Below are positions 47,329-59,470 of a DNA stretch of 64,000 nt, piece by piece. Under the pieces are notes generated by a model. The model was not told the origin of the DNA. It saw only the letters and a program-made list of their open reading frames with translations, and did no database searches. How positions within the stretch are numbered: position 1 is the stretch's first letter; each line of letters starts with the position of its first letter. Made by a program: the position numbers and the translations under genes. This DNA comes from Sinonovacula constricta (taxonomy: Eukaryota; Mollusca; Bivalvia; Cardiida; Solecurtidae): positions 9,565,997-9,629,996 of the forward strand of contig CM017568.1 of assembly GCA_007844125.1 (NCBI GenBank), read 5' to 3'.

Positions 47329-48115
47329 CACAACTATAATAACATACTAAATATCATACTTATCTTTAGCAAAATATTATATATTTAAAACAAAACAAGC
47401 TATATTGGACTAAACCTTGATGTGTTTAAAAAAAAGATACATTTATCTCGCTGATATCGAACATGACATTGCATTGAAACACCAAAACATGCTAAAGTTA
47501 CAAAGTACCTGGTCTAGATATGACAAACGTTTGACAAACTTTCTAGCTGATAGATCTTAATACAGCTTGGTCTATTCTAGTGAGCTAGTGTTGCCTTCTT
47601 AAATCTACCAACACTGTCAACCATCCAAAATAACAATTAACACCTACTGCTAGATAAGACGAATTGTGGCAAACGTATGTAATTAATATCTTTTAATATA
47701 AATTATGGTCCATTTTAAAAGCAAGTGAAAGTTTTGTTTTTAATTACAAAAAATCCACTACATTTACTAATCACTTAAAACACGCATAAACAACTACTGC
47801 CACTGGAAATCACCCAAACTTTATTTTGTCTTTTATAGTGTTGTTTTTCTTTTCAACTGCTACCTTTTAGTAGAGTCTTTTTTGGTCGTTTTTGTTTGTT
47901 TGCTTTTATTTATTTCTCGTCTTTATAATTCTCATTCAGACATGTAAAACCAACGTTAAGGATGGCTCTCATTAATAAAAAATCAATTTTACCTTTTGTG
48001 TAAAATTCAAAAGAATGTTTAGCGTAACATAGATCCATAATATCTTATTTGCATCTAAATGTCTTGCTTGTTTTTATCTTGTACAAGACATACTTATCTA
48101 CTAGACATATATAGA

Positions 48116-48117
<2 letters not shown>

Positions 48118-48155
<38 letters not shown>
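48118..48155. repeat. (TA)n microsatellite
   Basis: About 19 uninterrupted TA dinucleotides. Confidence 0.97.
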
Positions 48156-48156
<1 letters not shown>

Positions 48157-49425
48157 TAAATACTGTTCAGGACTTTTGAAGAGGCTTCTCTTAACGAAAT
48201 CAATAGAAATCAATTAATAGAATTCGAATTTAAATCCTTAATTAGATTTGACATAAATAAAACACACACACAGACGATACCATAAGCCATGGACCAACAA
48301 AATCTCATCAACGTCTTCAGCAGTGTGCAGTATATATAAATTGTATTTAGTATGTACGCTTGTTACAAAACTATAAAAAGCGCTATATGCATTATTTACT
48401 TCTACACACATATGTATACCTTTATCAAGATGTATATGTCTGATTTTTTTAATAAATAATAAAAGAATTTTTTTTTTGTTATTGAGTATCAATAGAGTTG
48501 TACAAACGATGTACATTATCAGAAATCATTTATCACATATATTTGACAGATTACAGAGACTTTCGGTCCCTCAAGATAAACTGTCGTCGTATTCTGTTCC
48601 AGTAGGCTACAGAAAATTCACTTATGATTGCGCTGTCTGTGTGCAAGTTCCATTCTGTCTCGACATGTCATGAATGAGAATTAAGCGATAATTAGTAAAA
48701 AAGTGGACAAATTTTGCTAATCGATTCTTAGCTAATTTGCTTACTGTTTTACATACATGGAAATGTTATCCAGATAGTCAAAAATGATTAACACATAATG
48801 TTAAGAACCCTTACCAGATTATCATAAGCTTATCACAAACTTGATTTGAGTATTTTGCAACATAAACATTATCTTTAATATTGTGGTATTGCCTTTTTTA
48901 TGAAAATAGTTGGCCTATATGTGAACAGCGGTTTCATTTAATAAGTTGTTTAATTTGTGGAAAATATATAACATATACAACTAATATATCATATGCACAA
49001 AATGGACTAGGCGATAAAATTTACTTGCCATACAAAATACTTCTGCAAAATACTTTTATAGATACTTGAATAATTAAACATGATAACATGATAATGGTGA
49101 CGAAAAGTTTCATAAAGAAAACAGATTTGAGCCTTATGTTTTTAATACCAATGAATAACATATGTACTTATTTATAAAGTCTATCTATACTGAATTAAAT
49201 TAAAAAGGATGAAAAGAAGAATAAGCACTTGCTTAAGTCAGTATTGATGATTCAGCTTCTTGTTCCTTGTGAGCGTTTGCTTTTTAAAATATTTTATTGT
49301 TTAATATATGAGTATTTAGATAATCAAAGAATATGGAATATGACGAATTCGTATGAATATGAAAATAAGACAAAGTTTTATAAGAAAATTTTTGTTCAAT
49401 CTGAATTACTCTAAACGTTACAAAA
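48156..49425. other. AT-rich intergenic stretch
   Basis: Short AT-driven open frames only; no supported feature. Confidence 0.5.
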
Positions 49426-49427
49426 CA

Positions 49428-49540
49428 CAGAGACGAGATAAAACACACAAAAAGGAACACCAACAGTTACCGCCATGGAAGGGTCAGTCGGCAAAAGGAC
49501 CGACCGGGGTTCTTAAACCTTGTTTGTGGAGCGCTCCAGC
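49428..49540 (-). repeat. GTCGG-family repeat, subtype 2
   Basis: ACACAGAGACGAGATAAAAC, CAACAGTTACCGCCATGGAA and GGGTCAGTCGGC then GGACCGACCGGGGTTCTTAA: the reverse-complement core with all three GTCGG/CCGAC-type arms nearly intact. Confidence 0.88.
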
Positions 49541-49994
49541 CTAAAGGTCTTTCTAACAAAAATAGTTTAAATAATAATATCCTATCAAAGTGAGACAGCC
49601 AACTGCAAGTACCTGCTTTGGGAGTTAAAACTTGTAAAAGTCTATTGTATAAAAACAAAAAATTACTTTCACCATAACCGACTATCAACATATGTACAAT
49701 ATGTACAAACAAAAAGGCCTCGGCAACCTTAAAGTTCCAATCGATGACTATAATTATAATTTAATGACGTCATATAATAAAACATGGCGTGGCGTCAAAT
49801 GTTAGCGTTAAAATGTAAAATTAAAGGGAAAAAACACACACGAAGGAAACGATCGAATTTTAGAAAATGATCCAAACAAACAAAACAAAAAGTAAGATTG
49901 TGAATGATAGTCGGTAATGAAATCCAGATGTTTTGTTAAAATATGCTGCGGATTTATCCGTAAATTGCATAATAAAGGCAAACAAAAATCCAAA

Positions 49995-50262
49995 ATCCCA
50001 AAAAACATATACCAAAATTTGAAATTGCGCAGGACAAATGTATTCAATGTATTGGAATCCAAATGTACAAGAACAAATCTGTGATGAGTCATTTAACAAA
50101 TAGAGTAAATACGACAGTTACCGCCTTGGAAAGGTCAGTCGGCAACATGGACCGACTGGGGTGCTTAAACCGGTTCTACAGATATCTATCCTCGCACTTC
50201 ATGATGGGTTTCTCAAATGCAAGCAATGATAAGAAATCCGATCCATTTGAATAAGTGTCCAA
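49995..50262 (-). repeat. GTCGG-family repeat, copy in older tandem duplication (left)
   Basis: GTGATGAGTCATTTAACAAA, CGACAGTTACCGCCTTGGAA, AGGTCAGTCGGCAACATGGA, CCGACTGGGGTGCTTAAACC and GATGGGTTTCTCAAATGCAA, ending near TCCATTTGAATAA. The core is intact. Confidence 0.9.
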
Positions 50263-50535
50263 GCGCTGACGTTTTCTTTCGTAATTTATGACGAAAGTTG
50301 TGAAAAATAATGTCCACATCGTGTTTAGAAGAGAGAAGTATTATTTCGATTAGAAGAACTACACAGAAATTGTTGATTGTAAATGAAATTAACTTGCAGA
50401 ATCAAGACAAAAATGACAAGAGAATAGTAAATGGTCTGTAGCATCTTGTCATGTGAATATGGAATGAGGAACCAAAGCCTAATTCCATCTAAAGAATATA
50501 CACAACTTATAACAACAATCTTTATAGGATGAATA
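50030..50535 (+). repeat. Older tandem duplication, left unit
   Basis: Includes the GTCGG repeat and about 270 bp of flank. Flank blocks CGCTGACGTTTTC, TGTTGATTGTAAATGAAAT, TGTAGCAT and GAGGAACCAAAGCCTAAT recur in order 680-700 bp downstream. Confidence 0.85.
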
Positions 50536-50599
50536 AAAATGACAACATAGATTACATGACGTGAGATTTTGAACGTTTGTCACACTGTACAAGTCACAT

Positions 50600-50945
50600 T
50601 GTTGTGATCATGATAAGACATGTATGACAAAGTCCTATTAGCAATTATAGTTTTTAAGCAGTAAAATCACTGCGGCAATAACATTGCAACTAATCCAAAA
50701 AATTCAAAGGCACATGGCAAAGGTATTGACATGCAAGTCAAATGTAGAAGTAAGAACCACAATCTTGACGAAGTCACTAAACCAAAAAGAGCAAACCCAA
50801 CAGTTACAGCTTTGGCACCGGTCAGTTGATTAAAGGGCACGAACTGGTGGTACTTACAAAGCTCCAACTCTTACTTCCTACGGGGGTTTCTCCAATGTAA
50901 GCAATGAAAACAAAACCAATCAATTTGAATAAAAAAAATCTATCG
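50600..50945 (-). repeat. GTCGG-family repeat, copy in older tandem duplication (right)
   Basis: GGCACATGGCAAAGGTATTG, CATGCAAGTCAAATGTAGAA and AACCCAACAGTTACAGCTTT then GGTTTCTCCAATGTAAGCAA. The core is more diverged than in the left copy and there is an insertion towards its 3' end. Confidence 0.85.
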
Positions 50946-51235
50946 CTGACGTTTTCATAGATACGTTTTGATTTCGTTAAAAGAAATCAATGATGTAATT
51001 AAATAATAATATCCGCATGGTACTTAGATGAGAGAGTATAGTATTATTTCTTTTAGAAGGACTACACAAAAGTGTTGATTGTAAATGAAATAACATTTTT
51101 CAATCAAGAAAAAAATTACCAGAGACGTATAAATGGCTGTAGCATTCAGTTTATGTGTAGATGGAATTGAGGAACCAAAGTCTAATATCCATCAGATTAA
51201 AATACACGCAACAATCCGTATAGGATTTAGAAAAA
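50740..51235 (+). repeat. Older tandem duplication, right unit
   Basis: Shares CGCTGACGTTTTC (50944), TGTTGATTGTAAATGAAAT (51073), GTAGCATTC and GAGGAACCAAAGTCTAAT with the left unit. Frequent indels and substitutions, so it is much older than the duplication at 39.7-42.8 kb. Confidence 0.85.
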
Positions 51236-51239
51236 ATAG

Positions 51240-54200
51240 TTTTGAATTAAATAAAATATTTTAAGGTAATAAAGCGTATTATTTTAAACTTCACAAGTTG
51301 CATGATAAATGGTTGCATTTAGTTTGGTTTATTAAATGTGATACAAACAAGTTGAAGCTAAGACAATAGCAACATAAGATTTTATTTCATCGAAGGTTAG
51401 AATACCGTATTGTTGGTTACATACGTGTATTTCTGTAGATTAACCAGATACGCCTAAAAGGACTTGTCAATGAGAGTTAATGTACCATGCTTTGTTCAGT
51501 ACATGCATATGTCAGTGTAAAGGCTCGAAGAATGTTTGATTTGTCATTATAGGGCCGTTTGTAACTATCAGGCGCGGGAAAGAACCTTTGATAACATTGC
51601 TGTGAAATATTCATGACTGGACTAGAGAAAACATGACAAGGTTAAAAAACAAAGATTATTTGATGTTTTCACCTACTTACTTTGGTGGAATACCTTGTGT
51701 ATATGAGTCGTATCAGTTACGTTTAAATGTAAATAATAACGAAAAGTAAAGAAGGTAGTGGAAAATAAAGTAACCAAAGTAATCAATCCCATCTTTCTTT
51801 CCAGACAAAACAATTTTTGGTATCAGTTCTTAACTTGACGTGTGTTCAATTATACCATGTTAATGCAAATTGTTGTATCAGTAAATAAATCGACTTTCTA
51901 GCAATGAGTTTAAGTTTTAAATTATGTCATATCTCATGGTAACAGTGGTAAAGCATATATTCTTTGAATATAAAAAACATGCTAAACCAGAAAACTAGCA
52001 AAACGACAGGATATAAGAACAATTATTTTTCAGTATTTTTTCTAAAATGTTCTTAATACAAGGAAAACATGTAATTACATATTTTGTTTCTAATGAATGT
52101 CATTTCTGTATTATTGAATGTGAAACAATTAAGGAACTAAAATGTATATCAGTGTTTACTTGAACCCATCATTTATAGGAAACTAAAACTTCAACCAAAA
52201 GTGACTGTCGTCTATCAATGTGTCCAGTGTCTAATTATACAGCCCAATTAAGGAAGTCTTCCAGATGTATACGAACAGTGGGATAAAATGATGAAACGTA
52301 TCAGGTATTTTCAGACAATCAATCGATATTATACACGAGAATAGACCTAGACCTAGAAGCAACAATAATGTTGCAAACAAACTGTTAAAAGTGAACTTTT
52401 ATCGCGAATTCGTCACAAAACGTATGGGATTTGTATACTTACTTTTCTGTAATTTTATATAAAATAGCCTGGAGTTAAAAGCAGGTTTTCTGCACAAGGT
52501 CCACATATCTTGTATGTACCGTTTTGTATACAAGGGAAAATATCTGGGTATTCTTCATTTTAATATAATATTTTACAATTTTATAAAAGATGCACAAACG
52601 TACATGGAAAGAAAGCTTAAAATATTGCAATTATAATTCTTGAAATAAACATCATTTGCAATAGTGACAGAACACAACATACGTAAATTGTATAATATTA
52701 TATTGAAAATATATTTAAGTGAATGGATTAACAATTAATGAAATTTGCTGATTTAATGTATATAATTATTATTCACTTGAATGACTTTAAAAACATTAAC
52801 GAACCTTGAGACACAACACATATTAAAAGAAAAGATAAAATATATAGAATTTGAGCAAGTTAATGTTATATCGACGAGGAGATTACTGACAAGAAACAGC
52901 AAACAACAAAGTTTGTTTTTATTTACATCTATTATGTAGGCGTTTCCTGTGCGCCAGACTAGTTATTTTTTAACAAACAATTAATTGTTATACGGATATG
53001 AAAAGAACAATTTGTCATATGTCATTCATTTATATATTCAAAATAATATGGTTCTAATTTTTAGATCCTTATTTTTGTTACATCATTCACGCAGATAAAT
53101 GTATAAAAATCAAATAAACGTATAAAAATCAAAATAGCATTTTAATTGGACCGACATGTGTATTTCGACAATTGAAACAGTGCAATATATCTTTCTGCGT
53201 TATATTCTTTCACATTTTGTAAAGGTTGATCATGGTATTCAGCTAAACCTAATCCCTTATGCTGTTGACGTAGGTTAAAATAGGCTGCAATGCATCTAAA
53301 GCTTTTAGTTTACGTTTTTTTTAGTTTCTCAAAATATCGTGTATAAATAATAAAGGGCAGCCCGTGCAAATAGCCTACGCCTTTTTGTTTAAATTATTTT
53401 AGAAAACTGTATAAGGTCAAAACGTAGTTTAACCATCTAATGTCTTAAGCACCCGAGTATCTATAGTAATCATTAGGCATCGAACGTTACTACTTCGCCG
53501 CATAGGACATGCAATGTTAATGAAGCCGTGATAGCTATATAGTTGCTCTGGGCAAGATGAGAAGATGTAGTGTGATTGTTGTGTAGGAACTAGCCAGATA
53601 AGCTTAGATCAAAGAGTGTATAACCCACTGAAAGTTCGTTTTCTCTGTTTTGGCATTTCAATGACATATAATGGTTGATCACTTGGTAATTTGCACACAG
53701 TCTTAAAGTCACAAATCTGTACATGCCTACTCAATCAGGTTTGACACTATGTTATATATGAATAGGTTTGAACATAATATATTACTATTAAATATGCTTC
53801 TGTTATTGAGAAGTAAAGCGTTCCAGGCAGTATTATTTGAGGACAATTATAAATTCATTTGAGGCTTAAATAAGCATATATTTTATAAGACAACAACAAG
53901 TCATTAATACATTAAAATGGTAATTAATATACTGTAACCTTAATGATTCTTTTAGGCTCAAATAATGATTAGTGTGACATCTTACGCCAACCTTTCTTTT
54001 AGTTTTGGAAATAAGTAAAAATACATAATTAAACTCTCATAAAATTCTGCTGCAAAATAACAAGAAAAGAGAAATCAATTTGAAATTTGAGTTCCCAGGT
54101 ACCATTATCAATCTAAAGCTATATGGCACCATGAAGTCATTTAGACCGATACCTTTTTAATGAAGGACATTGTGATAATAATAAAAAAGATAAGTAGTAG

Positions 54201-55187
54201 CTAAATCGGACCTACCCAACCACTGCTTGACGTAACAATTGCAATTTCAAACTCAAATGCACATACAGTTACAATCAAAACGGTTTTTAAAATAAATTAG
54301 AATAGGCAACACAGACTCTAGGCAGCGTTAAATTTGTTTCTTGTAATTATTCCTAGCATGCCAATCCAATTAATACGATTGTTCGCTTACGCGACATCTT
54401 TGTTACAGTGTTGGGTTTGTCTATATTTCAATGATGTTTTAAATGTTTAGTTTGCAATGGCACTTAAGTCACATGAATACTGTGCCTATAAATACTACAT
54501 TTATAAGGTACAGTATATCGATAACGATGAAACAATGTAATTACGCAATCTCTTTGTTTAAGTTATGATTTTGTTAAATATAGCTTAATTTACTTTTTTT
54601 TTATTCCTTGATTCACTATGTAAAATTGTCACTTGACAAAACGTTTCTTTCTAGCACACGGTTAAGGTTTATTTTTACAATTTGTCGTAACGGGCATTCA
54701 TTCCTCTTCAGTCACTGCTCGAGCATAAATGAAGATTATTCCATATTTCGTCCGTTTTATATCCTTTAATAAACGACCCCTGTATGAAGTCCGTAAACCA
54801 TGAGCAGTAACACTTTGCTGGATAGTTGCGTTAAGGACCAATCACGCGACCAAGACACTTTTTGCCTTATGTAGCAGGCAAAGGGAGCGGCAACCAACAC
54901 CCTGAACTGAATTGAATATCAATAACAGGTATTCCACAGTGTATTACATAAAGTAATGAAACAAGCTTTAACATTTGTTGCTTCCTGACCTTGTTGTCAC
55001 GTTTTCCACTTGTTAATTCATTAATGATTTACACAAATCTTCTTTCAGGTTTATTCCAGACTATCTTTACAAACCGCATCACAGATCTTATGCTCCCATC
55101 ACCTGATTGAATACTATATTTTAGATGTTTTAATGAACACGAAATTGCATATACAATATATGAATTAGTATTTTCATTAGACCACCC
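51240..55187. other. AT-rich intergenic stretch
   Basis: The longest stretch without any recognised repeat or open frame of note. No gene, RNA or element that I can support. Confidence 0.5.
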
Positions 55188-55509
55188 AATTACCGTGTGG
55201 CTGTTTTATTTACAATTTAATAACAGTATGGCTGTTTCTTTTGAAATTTAATTACAGTGTGTCTAAGGTTTGTTTGAAATTTAATTACTGTGTGGCTTTC
55301 TAATTTAAAATTTAATATCAGTGTTGCTGTTTTATTTGTTATTTAATTACAGTGTAGCTGTTTTATTTGTAATTTAATTACAGTGTGACTGTTTTATATG
55401 TAATATAATTACAGTGTGGCTGTTTGGTTTGAATTTTAATTACAGTGTTGCTGTTTTATATGCATTTATTACAATGTGGCTGTTGTATTTGCAATTAACT
55501 TCTGTGTGG
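55188..55509 (+). repeat. 31-bp minisatellite, about 10 units
   Basis: Units of GTGT(A/G)GCTGTTTTATTTG followed by TAATTTAATTACA. The central units are exactly 31 bp; outer units carry 1-3 bp indels and substitutions. Confidence 0.93.
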
Positions 55510-56635
55510 ATTTTTTAAATTGAGTGTGTGTGAAACATACATGTATTGACATTCATCTGTCCTTTCATCGTTAAATGAAGTCCGAATAAACTGCTAATGT
55601 TATTTCCAGATGTTTCCGAGCAATAAATTTGTTGAGCACAAAACAGCTCAAATGTCCAGTCATTATGTACGTACATGTTTTCACTCATAAGAAAATAAGA
55701 CAAGATCCTTTGAGTATTGCAACATATATTTAAATTAGAAAAGGCACAACATATTTACATTTCATTCAAATGTTAAAGTTATAAGAAGTCTTGGACGAGA
55801 CATTACATAAAAGATCAAACCAAACTGTTACCACCCTGGAACATTGCAGTACAAAATAATTAAAATATGTAAACATTTTTCTATTTCCTTATTTTCTTAT
55901 ACATTTTAGAAGATTTAGTTTGGTTTAATATCAAAATTAATTATACGATATAAAATAATGTTATAAATAAGAAAAATATTATCAATTTTTATATTAATAT
56001 TAGATACTAAATTTGAATATTTACTATTAGTTTTTAAAGCTGGCACTTCAAAATAAAATACCAATGAAAAACTAGAATGTCTTTGCTGCGGCATAACAAA
56101 TAAAAAGAAGACAAACACGTAAAGTGAAATATACATCTCTTTGAAATTCTCTAGATCGTTGTTATAAATCTTCAATATTAACTATACATGATAAAATCAG
56201 GAAATGCTTTAATCCAAGTACCAAAAATGATTGTCAAAAGTATTTCTTCAGTTTTGATTTCTTAAAGAAATCAGATTATTTTGTTATATCGCACCGACAC
56301 CATTATGGTCATACTGGTAGCATCGTGCTAATTAGTGGAAGAGAAAGACCCCATGCTTATGTCTGTGTTATACCATCCGCATCTGCACTTTGTATATTTA
56401 AACTTCTTTAGTAAATCATTATAAAAATGACGAATTAATGTACATATAATTAATGTTTTACGTGTAAAAGGTGGGCCAAATTCGTATTCGGCTATATTAA
56501 TGATAACCTTAGGGAAACAAATTAGATCTATATGTATTATATTCAGATTTAATATGCATAAACAAGTAATATCCATCACATTGCTCAATAGTCTGAATGT
56601 AAGAGCGTTTACATTGTAAATAAGATTGGGTTGAG
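55510..56635. other. AT-rich intergenic stretch
   Basis: A weak GTCGG-family-like segment (AAACTGTTACCACCCTGGAA) lies near 55821. Nothing else is supported. Confidence 0.4.
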
Positions 56636-56639
56636 TCTC

Positions 56640-56768
56640 GAGGTTTGAGTGGGCATGTTCCTTTTACCGACTGACCGTTCCATGGTAACTGTCGGTTTTC
56701 CTTTCTTTCGCTTTGTTTTTGTTTGTCACTTTTGCATTTACGCTGTATGCCTTTGTCTAGAGGTAACT
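56640..56768 (+). repeat. GTCGG-family repeat, subtype 2, short core
   Basis: TTTTACCGACTGACCGTTCC then ATGGTAACTGTCGGTTTTCC, with a 4-5-bp deletion in the hairpin loop, followed by TTTGTTTGTCACTTTTGCAT and GTATGCCTTTGTCTAGAG. Confidence 0.85.
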
Positions 56769-59250
56769 CGAATGTTAACAATTGTGGTAATTCTCATTAA
56801 GCATTTTTATTTTCCAATTTGAAATACTCTTATCTGTTTACTACGTAATAAAATATATCGATACATATTTTTTTTATTAAATTCGGACTAAACAGTTAAA
56901 ACGAAATCTGTTATTAATATCAATAAGTTTTTATCTGTATCAATTTGTGATGTTTTTGATATCATAGTTGGTAAATTAATATTTCCTATTTAGTTACGTT
57001 GCTTATGACGAAATGTTTCGGTCAATGCCTGAAACGGAATAATATGTTATCTCAGATAACGGATGTCAAGTTAATAGTTAAAAAAAATAATGATCGGTTC
57101 GACAAGATTGTGGAATGTTTATATTGTACGAACCGACATGATTTCCCTAGCGCCAAAGTAAATAAGTGTAACATTAGATGTACGAGAATTTTAATTTATT
57201 TCCCATTAATTTAGGTTCCAATAAATTGAATGCCTAAATACTGTAATTATTCAATAATTAAATGCAAATTTTCACCAGAACGATTGCAGATAAAGTCACA
57301 ATTTATTTCTCTAATGTTAATCTCAATTTGGTAATTTATTGTGAATGGAATATGTATATTCTATATTTATTACGAATAAATTGTACTTTCGGTTTGTAAA
57401 ACGGTATAGCCACTTATTTTTTCTTTGGTTTTAGTTTCAGATTGTAAATAATAATACTTTTAAAAAACTATATAAAAGTTCTAATTAATGTATAACAGTT
57501 AACCACAGTAGATGGGCGAATAAAATATCAGCAGATAATACAGAATGTAACTTAAAGTTAATAATACAACACCAACGTAACATGAATAGAAATAATGTTT
57601 GGTTTCATACAACAACCATCTCTCTCATGTTGTGATAATGAACGAAAAGTTTGTAAGATTGTGCTTCAAATTTTCGTACGTTACGTGTGTATATGCTCTT
57701 TAGCTACCAGAAGATATTCGTGCATTGAAGTATAGCAATGAAATGGGTGTTAGTTATTTTCCATTGTGTTTTTAAAGCTGCAAAATTACTTTCGCTACAA
57801 AATATAACAAATCCTAAAGCAAATGATGACTGATAAAATAAAATCTTGCCTCAACAAAACCTTACATAAGATATAGATGGTAAAAAAGTGCCAAAACCTT
57901 TTCTTCCAGCTATATCACCTTAAGAAACTATTTTGACATTGCTGCAAAAGTAGAATTGAAACCAAGATTGTGACATCGTTAGAGGTTTACAAGGGTAGAT
58001 TTATAAACATAGAGATATGACATGAATTACCCATTGTATGTTGCAATTTTTGTCATCTATTGGAACACATACTAGAGAGAAAGAAATCATTAGAACTATT
58101 GTTGGGGAAAATTAAAACAGATTTAGAAAGAATGTATAGCTGTTAAGATGCAATTGTGAGGAGCACTTAACGATTAAAATAGTTGTGTTTATTTGACAAG
58201 AATTTATAACTTTATTATAATATTCGATAGTCTTACTGTTGATAATACGGATGCGTGACATTGCCTTATTATCAGAAAAATAATCGATTGTCGATTATAC
58301 ATCAGCTTATTATGCACAATGTCCATAGTGAAAATGCATCTGACGCCTTTATTTACGTTGCGTTTGGCTGTTTCACGGAGGTTTTGATAAATAATATTAA
58401 TGGTTTCTGACCTGTTTTCGTGTTGAGTTATGCCAGAAATGGAGACAAGCAAAGCGGTGGATATGCATTTTCTATTCGCTGTAATCAGACAGCTTCTTAT
58501 ACATTACCCTTTGAATCATGCATGTACCATTCAATTTACATGACTTGTAGTCTTTAAGTTTCCAAGCAATAATCTTTAAAGTAACCATTCTTAGTGACAA
58601 ATATTTTAACTCGACCAAAGGGTAACTATGGAGACAGAATCTTGAATGCGAATATAAGAAAAATATTTTTCTTAGAAGAGACATCGTTGTCTCTTTTGAC
58701 TAAATATTTGATTAAACTAAAACATAAAAATGTATTACAACATGACCCTTGCTTTTTGAAAATAATTAACATAAATATTTTTAAATTAAACATGTTCGTC
58801 GTATTTATCGTTTATGTTGCCTTTTATTTTATTATTAGCTTAGTAAAAGGACCTAAGTTAGAGTAACGTATATTGGAGTAATTGTGTTTTTAAATTGACA
58901 CAGATATTATGTGGATACTTTATAGTAATTCTTGTTTGGTTGCTTATACATTGTTTTACTATCACTGGTATTTGGTCATCATCATAAAATTACTAAAATC
59001 GATGTCACTGTTTAACGCTCAAACAAAGCATACAATAATTATAAAAAAAATATTTATGACTACAGATGGATAAGGTACCAAACATGTCCTTATCCCATCG
59101 CACTATTTAGGTCGAAACTATACTTTTTTCTTTGAAGAAGCAAAATTGTGATATTGATTGTGGAATGTTTTGGTTAACAGAAAATGTAGTAGCGGCGAAA
59201 CATTGTTTCTGTATTAACATATTACTAAGCCTTGGGTATTTATATAAAAA
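56769..59250. other. AT-rich intergenic stretch
   Basis: No gene or repeat that I can support; open frames here are short and AT-driven. Confidence 0.5.
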
Positions 59251-59254
59251 ATAC

Positions 59255-59323
59255 ATAGCCTTGCGTCGGTCATTTTGCCGACTAACCGTTCCAAAGGCGG
59301 TAACAGTGTGAGTGTGTGTGTGT

Positions 59324-59382
<59 letters not shown>

Positions 59383-59470
59383 TGTGTGTGTGTGTTATGT
59401 CTCATATCTGTGTTTTTGTCACTTTCTACATTTAGCGTGTTTGTCTTGCCTAGACAATTATGTCGTGATT
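59255..59470 (+). repeat. GTCGG-family repeat interrupted by a TG microsatellite
   Basis: GCGTCGGTCATTTTGCCGAC and TAACCGTTCCAAAGGCGGTA then ACAGTGTG. After the TG tract the copy resumes with TCTCATATCTGTGTTTTTGT and CACTTTCTACATTTAGCGTG then TTTGTCTTGCC. Confidence 0.88.
59305..59395 (+). repeat. (TG)n microsatellite
   Basis: About 45 TG steps with two TATG interruptions. It starts at the ACAGTGTG of the family core, so it probably grew from ACTGTCGGG-derived sequence. Poly-Val/Cys and poly-Thr/His open frames across it are artefacts. Confidence 0.97.
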
